The notes: generated from the letters alone by a model not told the origin. 64,000 nt of DNA from Blastomussa wellsi (GCA_947652115.1 OX393567.1:1553800-1617799), one strand, 5' to 3'. Shown: positions 43,292-57,000, counted from the first letter of the stretch. Made by a program: numbers and translations.

Positions 43292-44468
43292 TGAAAATGG
43301 GTGTTATTTTCGAGAGGCAATAACTACCACGTTCCCTATCCCCCCCCCCCTCCCCCACCCTGATGGAGGCACAAGAACACTCAAGACACTTTCTTGCATT
43401 CTCTCTTACTTTAATTCCTTTACAACCAGTTAAAAATAATTAGGGTAGCTCTACAAAGCTCATGGATCATTGTGGGGAAGGCCAGAGCTCATTTTCATTC
43501 ATAAGGCTCCTAAATTCTTAATTTCTTTCTACGACTAATCTGATTTTCACACTGACCTGGCAAGGGAGGGTCTCAAACAAAAACATTAAAGGGCTTGTAA
43601 TGTTACATTTAGCATTCAAGGATGCACTACTGTAAAACCTATGTTACTATGCGGCGCAAAAAACCATTAGTATGTCACATGGGATATGTGTTTATTTCTA
43701 AAAATATTTACTTTCTGTGAGTTTAAAAAACAATATGGAAAAGAAGCAATTGTAAGGACTCCATACGGCCCATGCCTTGATTCTTGACCGGGGGTAATCG
43801 TATAGGTATGTGCTGCAAGATAGGGTGTTTTTTAGGTTACTTGATCTGTAAATAGGGTATCATTTTTTCCCTTTTGGCATTGTTCCTGGTGACCGGTGGA
43901 ATCCTTAGATATGGCACTTGTGCCGTCTAAATTGCAGTGTGTAAATGGCAAGTGTGCAAACTAAACAATCCGTTAAGAGTGTTAACGTTACAAGAAATAA
44001 ATAAGGTTGACTCAATCATACCTTTCTTAGTTTTTGTTTTTTCCTTGAATAGAGTGTTATTTTCAGGTTTGGGCTTTAAATAGGGTATCAAAGCCCATTT
44101 GATTTAACCTTAAATAAGGTCAGGATTTAAGAACCATCATGGGGCACACCTATTCGAAATTTAAGGCATTACCACCCTGCCCCCACCCCCCGATTCTTGT
44201 AGATTCTCCATTATAAATAAATCGTTTCACTTCCATATTGTTGTGTGGATAACTTTGCCAATTTTCCCTCTGGCCTCTTCAGAGCGGCAACATCTTTGAA
44301 GAGGTAGGGAAAGTAAAGAACGAATAATAAAAAATCATTTTTTTTTTGTAATTTGACATTTCAAATCATAAACTCAAATAAATTGAGTTTTGAACAATTA
44401 TTGTTCACCTGTATAGAACTGTAAGGTTTAAAGGCAGTAATTCAATGATTCTACACAACAAGTAACCT

Positions 44469-47400
44469 CTAAACAACTATTCTGGCTTCATCATGGTGTC
44501 CTGAAGAAAATATCTCTGCATTCCTTGGTTTAATCTGAACATGTACAGTTATCTTTTGGAATTCCCTGAAGAACGTCAGAAAATACAAAAGAAAGCATAT
44601 GCTCATTAACCACTCACTGAATGTGCTTGCCAGATGAGCATTGTAACCCTGTGTAAATAAAATTAACAAGACATGTTAATCCACATCAATTCGTTTCATC
44701 TCCTTCATTTGTATGCCAATGTTACAGTCTTTCCAGTAAAACCGTGAACGCCTGAAATATTTCAGGAATGTTGATTATGTGGTGACCAATCACAGCAAAG
44801 TTCAGGACATGCAAACAAACCTCAAAACCACAAACTAATTACCATTGGTGTTTGCAGTTTAGCTTTCTCACTGGCTTTCTTCTTGTAACACAATAACATT
44901 CCATATACATTTCTGATGTTCACGGTTTTACGGGAAAGACTGAAATTTGCAGAAATTTCTCCATACTCCCTTGACAGAAGAGGCTGGAAATTCCTGGAGG
45001 TGACAGGGGGTGGGGGTATGGAAGGGGTGGGTTGCGGATAGGGGAGAATTCTATAAGATCAGAAAATTCAAAGAAAATTATATGACTAAATTGGACTTTC
45101 CATAGGAGGAGGTATTGATGCAAATTACCAGCATCCACTGACAGCACCACATCTACTATATCTTGCCTTAATTATCATATATTTAGTAAGTTCTTGTGTG
45201 CCACATCACGGCACGAACTTCAAATGAGTGGCAGAACTACTTACTGCATCTGTATCTTTCCACTTATGATCATATCTCGACATAGTGCTGTTTTCCTTTT
45301 TGTTATATTCTGCCACACTTGCATTTCCAGCTGCCAGGGCTATTTTAAAATTAATCAAGGATAATACCAGTTCTAAATGTACTGTACAAGGAATTCAGCA
45401 CTGTCAACTCCCTCTAGGGTTGCCACTTAGCAGAAACTAAATAAAAAATAATGATATTTAGGTACCGTCCGCACTGGACTGACAAAGTTTGTTTGGTGCT
45501 ACCAAAACACTACAGCAGTTGGCAAATTTTGCCTCTACCATTAAGTTTTCAGTTTGGTAATTGTATACGCACTTGAAAACAACAAATTATTCCATAACCA
45601 TAGAGTGCCAATCACCTTGAAATCGAAGGCGGATAGAGTCTGAAAAGCAAGAGTGAGTCTGTTTGACTGACGTTTTTCTTCCACTTGAAAAACTGAAAAA
45701 TGTATCAGTTTTGATCCTTGACAAAAATTTGCCCTGCTCTGAGGCAGGACGATGGAGCCTTTGAAGTTTGGTACGGCTTGACAAAAAGAGACAAAAAGAT
45801 TTTTTTTGCAAAACAAACAAAAATTTGCCCAGTGTGGACGGTACCTAAAAGAGGAAGCCCCATATGCCTCAGCTGGTTTTCATGCAGATCCTCTATCCAG
45901 GTCAAACTGAGATTTAGAAACGTTGATTTTTGAGGAGGGAGGAAAACCAGAGAAAAACCTTCAGAAGGAGAGATTCAACGCACATTTGGCATCAGGCCAG
46001 AATTGAATCTGGGCCACATTAATCGGTGGGAGGCCAGCACTCTCACCACTACGTGACCCTCATTCCCTAACTTTTCACTGACCTTTGAGCAATTTTCCCT
46101 GACCTTAGATTACGTAAATAACAAGAAACAACAGAAACCACTGGCCAAAACTACTGCTTCTATACACTCCACTTAAACGGCATCAAAATCAATCATTTTA
46201 CACCATGTTTTTCTGACTTTTCACTGACATTTTCCCTGACCAATTCCCTGTCTTTTCCCTGACCTTGAAAAAATATTATTTTTCTGTGACTTTTCCCTGA
46301 CTGTGGCAACCCTTCGAGAGTCTCTGCAACAGACAGTCAGTCAGGATCGGCACCAACTGTCCATCTAAAAGAGGTGTCTAGTTCATAGAGAGAAAAGAGA
46401 GAGAAAAGAGGTGTGCAGTGACCAACACCAGTTGTCATTCTTATAGAGGTGTCCATCTTTTGATGACAATTCTAGAATGAACATTTACCCAAATTAAAAA
46501 ACTTTCTTGAAGAACTGAGGTAGTGACCATATGTTATTTAGACATTATGCCAGAGAAAGGATACTAATGATAAAACACATAGTTACAAGCCCTGACAGAA
46601 TAAATCTTGTGCAAGAACTAAGGGCTGAGCTTGTTGCCTGATGTCGCATCTTGTGGGAAATGATGGCCTGAATCCAGCAGTACACCATCCCTAAGCCGAA
46701 CACCATCAAGGCACCAACCATGTGTGTTGGGAGAGAATTCACAACCTGAAAAATAGACTCTTTAATCAGGTATGATTATCATCCTGATTCTCCTTACAAT
46801 ATATACAATGAAGGCCACACTGAAAAAATATCAGCTCAAGGTCCTTAAGTACAATGCATACAAAGAACTCAGAGAGCCAATAGTCTCCCAGCATGATCCT
46901 GAGACATTCCCAAATTTGACCACAGGAAAATGCTAAGTAACTTAATGTGACTCAATCCACACATAACCACATCAACTCCTTTAAAGGGGCACTGTCACGG
47001 TATTTTGCCGTCATTTTAAAATGCTGAAATATATTCTTGCATCGTATATAACATTGCCATAACTTCGTGACAATAACAGTTACTGTTATTAATACTGTAT
47101 TAACAAAAATTTTAAGCTCACAATACAACTTTTTAAAGACATGTTTCGGCATGACTCATGCCATCATCAGTTTAATGTGTTGTTCCGTTTTCCACTGTTT
47201 TAAATATGCTAACAGTTTGAGTACGTTAACAATTTGAAATTTAAAATACAGTAACAGTTGCAATTCTGCGTGTGTAAGTGCACGAGTGTTAATTACAGAA
47301 TCGAGTTAAAAGAAGCAAAAATCATTGTTTGTTGTAATTGCGCATTTAATTCTGGCTTTAAGCGGCTGATGTAGATCGCTTCTTTGAGCTAAAGACAATG

Positions 47401-49663
47401 TCCAGTTTTAGCTTGCATCAACGGAAACCAAAAAGTAATGGTGTAGTTTTGTTACCACTATATCACCAAACTGAAACCATTTATTGCTACATATCACTTA
47501 CAATGGCAAGGTTGCAAATGGATTGAAATTTGAAACGAAAATAGCCAGCTTTTTCAAATTCTAGAGTCATTCCTTGAAAATATCGCCAGAAATTCATTTA
47601 TGGTTTGCTCTCCGAGTCACAATTTGTTTGATATCTCCCTGTTAGTCCATCAGGAGCAGTTTGAGCATGAGTAAAGTTACCAGGTCATGATTTTAGCAAT
47701 GAATGAACTTGACAGTGCCGCTTCTAGAATATCATTGGCCAATGCTCTAAATGAGTCACATGAGATATGCCCAACAATCATAGTTGTGTTACTTAGTCTC
47801 ACTAAACTTCACATTTGACTGTGAGAGTGGAGTCAATGTCCAACTTACCTGAAAATTAGCCACCATGGAAAGACCAAGGCAAGTGAAACCACCAATCCAC
47901 AACGACCAGTAGTTCAGTTTTAATATTATCGGCATATCAGTGACATTGAATTCTCTTACATGCTTGTAGTGGATATACATTGCAAAGAAGGCTGTAAATT
48001 AATCAGTGATATATTAGAGTATTCAATAAATGAAAGCACTGGTCAGTACTAAAACTTTAAAAAGGCTGATCAGTGGGTCACCAGCGCCAGACATTGTATT
48101 GTAAAGAAACTGGAAGTCTTGCTACATGTTACTCGACCTATTATTTTACATCCCCCCACGCCCCATTCCGCACCTCCAATCCCACCAAACACCAACACCA
48201 CTCTAAATTGGCAAGAGTGTTGACTGATTTGGCCAAACATTTTTCAACGAAAGTCTTTGTTTAGTACCAACAACTTGAAATCCATCAACCAAACAGTGAG
48301 TTGATAAAAAAAATATATTATTCGATAGAAGAAACTGCTCATAAACATTGCAGGCGGAGGTTGCACAATAGACATAGTGGCTTGGAGGACAAGTATCAAA
48401 AACCACATCCTCCATGAGGAGAGATGGGACAGATGATGATGATTGTTGATCGATTTAAAGTCTAATAAGACTACTTGTGAGTGTTACATACCAATCACAG
48501 CAGCTATATTAAGAAACTGTCCAAATATACAACTCTCAGGTGGACGAGCCCCAGCATCACTGAAAAACAATGTTTATGTTGTGGATTAATTTATCTTTGG
48601 TTTAAATTTTCAAGCCAGTTTGATTTGCATCTCCTTTTGTTTCAGGTCATGATAATCACGAGACAATGAAAAACAAAAATCAAACTGGCTTCGAAAATTT
48701 TAAGTCAAAGAGTAATTTTGTTAGCTACAATATTTGTAACAAGTTCATTCACAGTTAGGTGCGTCTAAGTAGGAACATGTGAGGAAACAACATGTTCCAA
48801 CTGGCTATCAACTGTTACATGTTTGTTTGTCAAATTTCAAAGGTTAAAGCAAAGTCGAGTGTTCACAGAACTTTGGTCAAAATTATCTTTAGTATATCAT
48901 GCAGCAAAGGCTTTTTGAAAAATTTTGCGAGACTAAGTTCAATTTCAAGCCCTATGTGTTTCTCAAGCAGATGAAACTCAACAGTTTACAGGTGATCTTT
49001 ACAGAAAATAAAATAATTAATTTAAATTTCATATCCAATTCCAAGACAGACAGACTAAAGTTATTTCTCATGTTTATTGCTCGCTGAGTGGAAAATTGCA
49101 ATTTGTATCTTGTGTTTTTAATGGTGTTGTATTCCTATTTATCACCAGTACACTTCTATGATCACTTGACTGTGTGACATTGCTTCTAACTTTGAAATTG
49201 GGCAAACAAAGGTACAATCTTCTTTTATCATCTATTCACAGTTAGATGAAATCAATGGTAATTTATAAGAAAATATAAACATTTTATATATATATCACAA
49301 CTTACAAAAGATAACATTCTCAACATACCTTATATATGGCCAAAGAGCATTTACATGACCACTTTGAACAGCTATGCCATAACTAATAAAGAAAGACAAT
49401 CCCATTGAATTATATAATTTATTGAAAAGAACAAACATTGCTGAATATTATATGACACATTTTAGCATGATCTTAGAAACTACTGCCAACTCACTGAGCA
49501 GACACAGGTTAAGACCATATGCAGGATTTTTATTTTCGACAAGAGACGAAACATATTATAATTGTCCCTTTGTAGTTACTTACGCAGTGAGAAACGCAAT
49601 CAGAGCAAAACAGCCAAGCACAATAGGAAGGAGATGAAGATTACTGATTCCTGAGCTAGCCAT
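44469..49663 (-). CDS. DRAM2: DRAM2-like autophagy modulator (Frag1/DRAM/Sfk1 family)
   Basis: Seven coding exons on the minus strand: 49663-49584, 49382-49329, 48559-48492, 47991-47849, 46745-46565, 45330-45245, 44648-44469 (TAG). They total 792 nt, 263 aa, with every splice in frame; human DRAM2 is nearly the same length. Six hydrophobic segments lie near residues 9-29, 58-76, 95-115, 122-142, 160-178 and 213-231. Family landmarks are WPYISDAGARPPES after helix 1, the LNIAA stretch, CLGLSMVANFQ, and FREFQKIT near the C-terminus. The ATG has G at -3 and +4. DRAM2 proteins sit in lysosomal membranes and promote autophagy, so that role is inferred. The donor GTATCC of exon 46745-46565 is weak, but frame and homology support it. 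Introns carry many transposon-like inserts. Confidence 0.93.
44725..44942. mobile_element. MITE-like element with CAGTCTTTCC(A)GTAAAAC ends
   Basis: The 25-nt end CAGTCTTTCCAGTAAAACCG... pairs with CGGTTTTACGGGAAAGACTG at the right with about one mismatch. It lies in the last DRAM2 intron. Confidence 0.8.
45414..46317. mobile_element. Composite repeat bounded by AGGGTTGCCAC / GTGGCAACCCT
   Basis: An 11-nt inverted pair marks the ends. The right third (46064-46310) is a degenerate repeat of TTTTCCCTGACC. Inside lie another inverted-repeat element (45460-45846) and a SINE-like stretch (about 45960-46070) ending in GTGGGAGGCCAGCACTCTCACC. Nested insertion is the simplest reading. It lies in the fifth DRAM2 intron. 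Confidence 0.55.
45460..45846. mobile_element. MITE-like element with AGGTACCGTCC ends
   Basis: The ends AGGTACCGTCCGCACTGG and CCAGTGTGGACGGTACCT are an 18-nt inverted pair with one mismatch. Inner segments (TTTGCC...CAAAATTTGCC type words) also recur. No transposase frame. Intronic in DRAM2. Confidence 0.8.
46986..47722. mobile_element. Element with GGCACTGTCA ends
   Basis: The left end GGGGCACTGTCACGG and right end CTTGACAGTGCCGC are a short inverted pair bracketing about 735 bp of non-coding sequence in the fourth DRAM2 intron. Only the ends support it, so boundaries are approximate. Confidence 0.5.
48594..48710. repeat. 117-bp inverted repeat, AGCCAGTTTGATTT arms
   Basis: The left arm CTTTGGTTTAAATTTTCAAG continues with CCAGTTTGATTT. 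Its complement at the right (AAATCAAACTGG then CTTCGAAAATTTTAAG) completes the hairpin. It lies in the DRAM2 intron just upstream (gene sense) of exon 48559-48492. Confidence 0.75.
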
Positions 49664-52600
49664 ACCTGGGCTAACTTGTAATTCCTGTACGAATTGAAAG
49701 AAGAACTTGTGATGCACGCTACAACCTATTTCAGTGCATAAAAAGTCAATTTATCTGGTTTAGTGTGGACTAATATTAAACTATATTTTATCCCATCACT
49801 TAACTAGCCAGTCAAGAGCCTAGAAGGCCACTGCATATTCTGCAGTACCTGTATAACTGCCAACTTTTTTCAGTAAAATGTGTGAGATTTTTCGTCTCTA
49901 TCGAACCTGAATTTCCGAAGATTTACCGACGGCTTACGAAGATTTCCGAAGACTTCCAAAGATCGCCGAAGATTTCCAACAACTTCTGAAGATTGCCAAA
50001 GATTTTCCGATGACTTCTGAAGCTTGCCGAAGATTTCTCAAGTGGCGATGGCAACATGTGGAATTGAACCACGGTACGCATTTACATATTTATTATTAGC
50101 TACGAAAAATATTGATTGGCCTACAGTCTATTCATGCTTCCACTTTTTCTTCGAAAAACTGCAGAAATTATATTTTCAGATCCCGTATGCTCAACTACGC
50201 TTACTACAATATATAGATTTAGCCACGCCTAAAAGCGGAGCTCCATATTTTTGATAGTTCTTAATAATAATTCTCTGAAATAAATACCGTAGTAATTAAA
50301 AACATCAACTCCAATGCTGCCAGAAGACCTGAGCCCACAATCAATGAAGAAAACTAATGCCTGGTCAGCGGTCAACTTAAAAAACCACGTTAACTCGTGT
50401 GATACTGGTCAGCAGATACCTCGATTTGACAGCTGTCAATTGAACATAACATGGATGCCCTATAACAAAGATGTATAAAGCTGATAAGGCTGACAAGGTG
50501 TTGACAAGGCATGGCTATTTATTGCCGCCATGTTGCACGATTCAGTCGTCGCCATCGCCGTACGTACGCGCCCACGAGCAATACCGCTAGCCATGATAAC
50601 CATGAGAAAATCAACTCATGGGTTTCGTTTTCTTTCCCATACGAGTGTGGGGCTCCGCAATCAGTGATGCAACTTTTCAGTGGTTCTTTCTGCAATTCAA
50701 TAAATCACGTTACGGTTTTGTGCACACAGCAAGCTCTCCAAATCCAAAGATCAACGGTGTCCAAACCATTTGTGAAAGCGAAAGCAATATTCTACCTGCA
50801 GTTGCGCAAGTTGACTCAGATATTGATCGACAACCTTTTACAACAGCTTTCAACTTTTCAACTAGGGTATAAATACGATTCAACACTTGTCAGTATGAAA
50901 AAAAAGAACTATTTCCCTACCTGTAGCGCCAGGATCAGCTATTTCAAGAGAATGATGACATAACTAAAGTCTATATATATTTTTGTCTAGTTTATCGGCA
51001 CAAAATCAAAGCGAAACTGAAAAGGATTTCGGGAATCTCATTTCCAGGGCCACGATCCTTTTGGTCAGCACCAAGAATTGTCCGGCTGTGAGGGTAACGC
51101 CGACTGTCGGTAACGCCTGGTAACGCAAAAACGCAGGCTCTGGGGGAAGTCTGGGCTACAGATCGCGTGACACGAAAATGTTCAAAATGAGCTACCTTAC
51201 TTTTGGCTCCATGCAGAGGGACACAGAAATAGCACACTTGCACAAACTGCTGGAATTTGATTTGCCTTTGATAATTTACTTTATCTACATTTGAAACCTT
51301 CATGGCATTTAAAACCACCAACATTTTTCTTTTCATAATTTATTAATATGTACACTGCATTCTTTAAGTTTTTTAAAGGGAACTCTGCTCTTGAATCAAG
51401 TTGACGTTAGTGTCCAAATTTCACCAGCCAAGAGAGATATATGTCATAATGATACAAAACAGAAGATTGTCACTTTTAAAATTTCTTTGCACTGCCATGT
51501 TGGATTTTATGACTTCATCAAGGGCGCAGTCCATTTAACCGAAATTTCTCATAAACCAAAATGGCAGTGAGCAGGAAATTTAAAAGCAATCCTTTTCTTG
51601 ATTTACGAGTATGAAATGTGGTAAAATTTGTAATTTAGACAGGTTCCGTTTAATACTCAATAGATGGTTTTTCAAATCCATTATTGCCTAAAAGACTGGG
51701 ACCTATGCTCCATTTTCAATATTAAATTATTTGCATCAGACCAGAGTTAAATAAATACAACAAATTCAATAAACTTCCTTACTGATCTGAAAAGCCAATT
51801 AGAACTGTCAAACACTATAATTAGTAATAGCCAAGACTCAATTAACAAGCTAGATTTATTAGTTCCTCAATCAGCAGATCAAACGAACAGATACATTACA
51901 ATAAAAGCACTACCCCCCCACCCCACAGGGGCTTATGAAGAGGTTTTGAATAGACCATTACGACCTCACAAAAAAGGGATTTTAATTTCTGATTGATCTT
52001 CTGTTAGATTTCAGTCAATGAATATACCTAATTAGTTTTGGTAATCATGCACTTTCAAGTTCAACTTAGAATTAATTTGCACAAGTGAGTTTTCAAAAGC
52101 CAGAAATTGGACATGTCGCTTCAGCGAATGCAATTTCAGCTTTTTGAAACACTCACAAATGCAATTTAATTCCAAACTAAACAAGAAAAACCGTATGATT
52201 GCTCATCAATAACATAAACATGAAAAAAATTGCCTAGAAGTGCCGGAAAATCTTAATGCTGACAGGAAGTGAGCATTAGATGCAAGATCTGACACTTTAT
52301 TGACTGTTGAAGATCAGCTGTTAATGCTACGAACTGAAAGTATTTTGTTTAAAACATTTGCAATCATAATCCAGAATTTTGATGTGTAATTTGCACTGGC
52401 AATAAACTTGAACTGCAATGCTCCCAGTCAATCAGAGTTGAGAAATTTTCTCATGTATATTTCATTGCTGTGCAGTGAAAAAATTTTGACTTTGAGTGCT
52501 GATAGCATCTCGCATGAGTCACCAGTGAACAAGTGAGAGATACTATCAGCACCAGAAGATAAAATTTGTATCCCCAAACAGCCATGCAATGATCACGGCA

Positions 52601-54007
52601 ATGTTATCCAGACTCTAAAAAAATGTTAAGTAATGAATTATAATAGCACTGGCTGCAAACCTGAATGCAAAGGTCGTTTTATTTGCTAATCATGTTGGTA
52701 ACCATCAGGATTCCGACATCTTCACACATTAAAAATCGTATCTGCGCACAATGAAGATAAGATTTTTTTGGTACAAAGGATAATCGTGGTGGTATTTCAT
52801 AAGTATCTACAGAACAAATATTTCTCTTTTATCTTTAGTTGCTAGCATGCAAAGCAGGCAGTTTTTGTGGGGGGAATGCTTCGAAAACAGTGATCAAGAA
52901 AGACAGGCCACCATTTTGAGTGCACAAACACTGGGGAGAGGAAAAAAGAGAAGGGGGGGGGGGGGGAAGGGTGTGATCTTTGCTGATCACTGTTTTCTAA
53001 GCATTCCCACCTTGACAAAGAATTAAGGGAAAAGACATGCTTTTAAAATTAACATACTATTTTTGAAGTCAATGCTTGTTTTTCTGGTATGCTAATTTCC
53101 TCTTTTCACAAAAGCACAACTGTTTTAATTCTGATGAGACACACTTCAGGCTTGAAGACTGACGAAGAATAGAGGCTTTTATTATCTATAAATCCACCCT
53201 ATTTTAGCTATATTTGTAATTTTTATCAACTTTCTTCTACACTCTGTCTTTTGCAAGATATTTCAAAACTTGCACATAATTTACTCTCAAATGCAACAAA
53301 AATAATGGCAGAGGGTTAACACAATTATTACTGACGATAATATGGGGTAAAAATACAATTAGATTTGGCCTTGATACAAGAGATTGGAAAAAAATGGAAT
53401 CACACATTTGCACCCAAATCGTTACAGATAATCAAGTTGCAAAAATAAATGTAGACCAATTCCAATATATTAAAATTTTAACATGGAACAAGAAGAACAA
53501 GAACAAGAATTTATTTATTTACAAATTTATGAGGGCAGTAAGGGCTTGTCCCGCAAATAGCCACTAAGCTAGTCGAGGCAGGACAAGATGTGCACGAGAA
53601 ACATAATAGAAAAGACAAATCACAATAAATTACAAACATACTGGAAAACAGAAAAACTTAGCTTTACATAATAACGCAAATTTAAGCTATACAACAATAT
53701 GGCACCAAGGCTTGGGGACTAAAACAAAATATATTATTTATCCCAAGACTGCACCACATTTATCCCTCATGGCAAAAGTGTATTACTTTGTTAATAATTT
53801 AAGACTTACAGTTCCCTTAAACTTTGTTTCTTAACCCCATTACCTGTAACCCCCCTCTCAACCTCCCAAGAAATGAAAATCAGAGACTACTGTAATCAAA
53901 ATCAATCAGGACTTGTCATTTACCGAAACCAGCACTTTGGTTATTTTTCTCAGTGTACCTTCGAAATAAAAAAAGGAAATATTACTGGTGAAAAAAGTGC
54001 TTTCCCC
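49664..54007. other. 4.3-kb spacer between DRAM2 and the HAD phosphatase gene
   Basis: No gene recognised. A possible acceptor (GTACAG ending at 49684 on minus) suggests that DRAM2 has a 5' leader exon somewhere above it. Other content: a degenerate repeat at 49905-50040, inverted repeats near 52490-52567 and 52868-53009 (AATGCTTCGAAAACAGTGATC / GATCACTGTTTTCTAAGCATT), and a LINE-like tail near 53494-53520. Confidence 0.5.
49905..50040 (+). repeat. Degenerate tandem repeat CCGAAGATTTCC
   Basis: About ten units of 12-15 bp, variants of CCGAAGATTTCC / CCGAAGACTTCC / TGAAGATTGCC, lie in a row upstream of the DRAM2 start. Purely non-coding. Confidence 0.75.
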
Positions 54008-57000
54008 TTATGATGAAGAGGAAGAATCTGTTGGATACAATGTGTTGAGAAGCTCATCAACATTGTTCAAAACAATATCAGCCTCCTTTTCAAGGAACGT
54101 CTTGTTGCCCGCCCCACTGAGAACACCAATAGTCAGACCCAACCCTGCAGAACGGCCCATCGTGGTGTCGGCAACTGTGTCACCAATTATAACAGTTTCA
54201 CCAGGGCAAACATTTAACTCTTCACAGATGCCAAGGGCAGTTTCGGGGTGGGGTTTTGGTTTAGTATCTTCGTCATCCCCGCAAACAATTTTATCAACCT
54301 TGCTCATGAGGCCTAACCTGTCAAGAGCTGACAGTGTACCTTCACGGCTGTCTGTAGTACAGATAGCGGTCTTGACACCCTTCGCCCTAAGAGTGTCAAA
54401 TATTGCCGGGAGGTCACCCAGTGGCTCCAGGGTGTCATGTCCACCACTGTCAAAGCCTTTACAGCAGTTGTCTACCAGCTTTTGTGCTCTTACTTGATCC
54501 ACACCACTCTTTACTAGCACTGAGACAAATGCTTGTCTGATTTCAGCTACAGTTGCATGGGCCAGTAGACCACCATCAGAATAAGCACGTTTTCTGGGAC
54601 AGAATCCTACTTCTTCATACATTTTGTCAGAGAGATTGAGCCCAGTGGCTTCCTCTAGTTCTCGCACATGGCTTTCCATCCATGGAATCCACACAGTATT
54701 GACATCAATCAGAGTTCCATCTTTGTCAAATATAATAAGGGAAGGGTCCTTGAAGTCAGGTGCAGATGATCCACTACTCTGTCCATCACCAGCAAGAGAT
54801 GAAAAACACGCTGAACAACCACCACGTCGAGGAAGCAGTGGTCTAGCCCAAGGGGCACTACCTACAGGAGTCAAGTTATATTAGCCCAACAAACAGGGGG
54901 AAGGGGAAAGTGGATAACAATCGAACACACTTGTTAATCAAATCTGCTTACAGTTTTATAGAATATTGCCAGAATACATCAGGGGAGGAAGCTTAATTTC
55001 TTTGAAATTGCAAAGTTTGCATTCCCTTGTGGAATTGTTTTATTCCATTTTAGTGGAAACTGCAAACTGCTTCTTACCCAGTATTTGGTTGTAAACTTTG
55101 ACTATCCTGCTTTTAATGCCATTTAAAAGGAAAGAGAGGAAAATCTTTTAAGTGTCTCTTATCTCTATCATGAATGTTGCAAAGCAAAAGCCGTTTGATC
55201 TCTAGGCTTCCACAAATACAGAAAAAGCATCTGTCCAATTCACAGAACCGAGAAAGATACACCATGGACTACAATGTTGAAACACTAGACACATAAAACA
55301 AGACAAACAGAAACAAACAGGGTAACATTGAACACTTAATACATGTGACTGGTTCCTTGCGAAACAGTTGAATCTTGTTTCCTGAGATTCTCATTATTCC
55401 CTTTGGTGGAAAACAAGAGATTTTATACTCATGAAAACTTAGTATTACATCATAAAATGCACTCTACTATCAGTTATGACCACTGAGTTTCCCAAATTCC
55501 ATGAAAACCTTTGGGTACCTGTTTTTGTATGACCCTGTCTCCAGACATCCTGGTCAATAAATTCCCTTTTCAGTGGTGATGTTCGAATGGTTTGTTCTGC
55601 TGGGGGCGGAAGGCCGTAAAGCTTGGTGAAATCATAACCATCAGTGCTTCGCCTGTTGACAATTACATGTCAGCACCACATAACATATGGCCTTCAACAA
55701 GCAACGCTTGCAGGCCTCTAAACACAAGTACTATACAGAAAATAACCACCTCAGCTGCCGAGCAATACTGATAAAATGTGCTTTGGGTGTTAATCAAAAC
55801 ACTTTTACCTGCACTTTTCAAGCTGAGGTCATCGAGCTATGTAATACTCACCTGACTAACCTATAAACCTACAGAAAATGCCTAATATCATCTGGCATAC
55901 TTTTACCAGTTAACAGGGCTGTCACTAATTTTTCAATTGCGCGGAGAAAGTAAAAAGTAGCCGGGGGGATTTTGTTGTTTGATGTATTTTTCACTTTCCA
56001 GTGTTTTGGCTTTGTTTAAAAGTAGCCAGGACTCAAACTCATAGTAGCCAGGGGAATTCCCCGGACCATGGACCTTAGTGACAGCCCTGAGTATATAACA
56101 TTAGTTCCGTGCTGTGATGAGACGTGTCGCTACGATACATTTACAGTTCATTGCACATTAATATGTGATGCTATTGATTACAATATTTGCAATATTTTTA
56201 CTTTATAACATTTGGCGAGCTATCTGCTAAATATTACACTTTTCATCTGGCAATACATTGGTGAACACAGGCAAATACACTGTAAATAATTATGTTCAGG
56301 ACTGTCTCCAAACTAAAGGACAGGAATTTGTCACTAAACAGGTTAACGAAAAGCCTAAAAGCATGATACTATATCTTATGGGATTGCTGATTTACATTTG
56401 GAGACAGACCTGTTATATAAAAAAACCTCAATGAAATAACAAAGTGTAGCCCAGATTTAACAGCTGAGTGAAAATAACAATGGTGTTTAGTTCATTTCCA
56501 CATAAGGAGTGGACTTTCTGTATAAATAATTAACTTGGCATAACAAATTCTTGCTTCTGTCATTATATCCAATTTACGCAAGAAAGTAATTAAACTAGAT
56601 ATATGCACCAATTTTTCAAATTGGGCAAGCTGGTTAAATCAGGGCTACGCTTAGTTTAGTTGTATGCATACATGCATCTGCAAATGGAATCTACAACTTC
56701 AAAAAGATGTCCTACAGTTAATTTACAATTCTGGTTTTAATTTGTCAGGTATTTTCTTCTCTGAGGGTCTTGACCAGTAGGGAATCAAAACATACCTTGG
56801 TTTACCTAGAGAAAAGTTCCAAAGTGAAAACTTTTGTGAGAAATTGTCACAAAACAGGCGAATGAAGTGTATTTAAATGAATGTGTAGTTGTGATATGCA
56901 ATCCAGTCAAAAGATTAAGAAATGTCTTGCAGTTTAGAGACGTTTTAGAGTTGCATGTGTATGAGAGTCAACTGAAGAAAATCTAACACTAAGATTAACA

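Larger units (their letters stand above)
41682..44468. other. Spacer with several inverted-repeat elements
   Basis: No gene recognised. Contains palindromes at 42796-42880 and 43085-43291, a weaker inverted pair around AATTGGAGTGT (42030) / ACACTCCAAT (42146), and a 43741-44160 repeat related to 28410-28830. Confidence 0.55.

Noticed and set aside
50511..51336. 150-codon plus frame and 114-codon minus frame upstream of DRAM2
   Set aside because: No recognisable domain or splice structure, and part of the segment (AACGCAGGCTCTGGGG type sequence) looks like an interspersed repeat.
54624..54884. Frames antisense to the HAD gene, including 53988-54497
   Set aside because: Shadows of the coding strand, which has full family motifs and consistent splicing.
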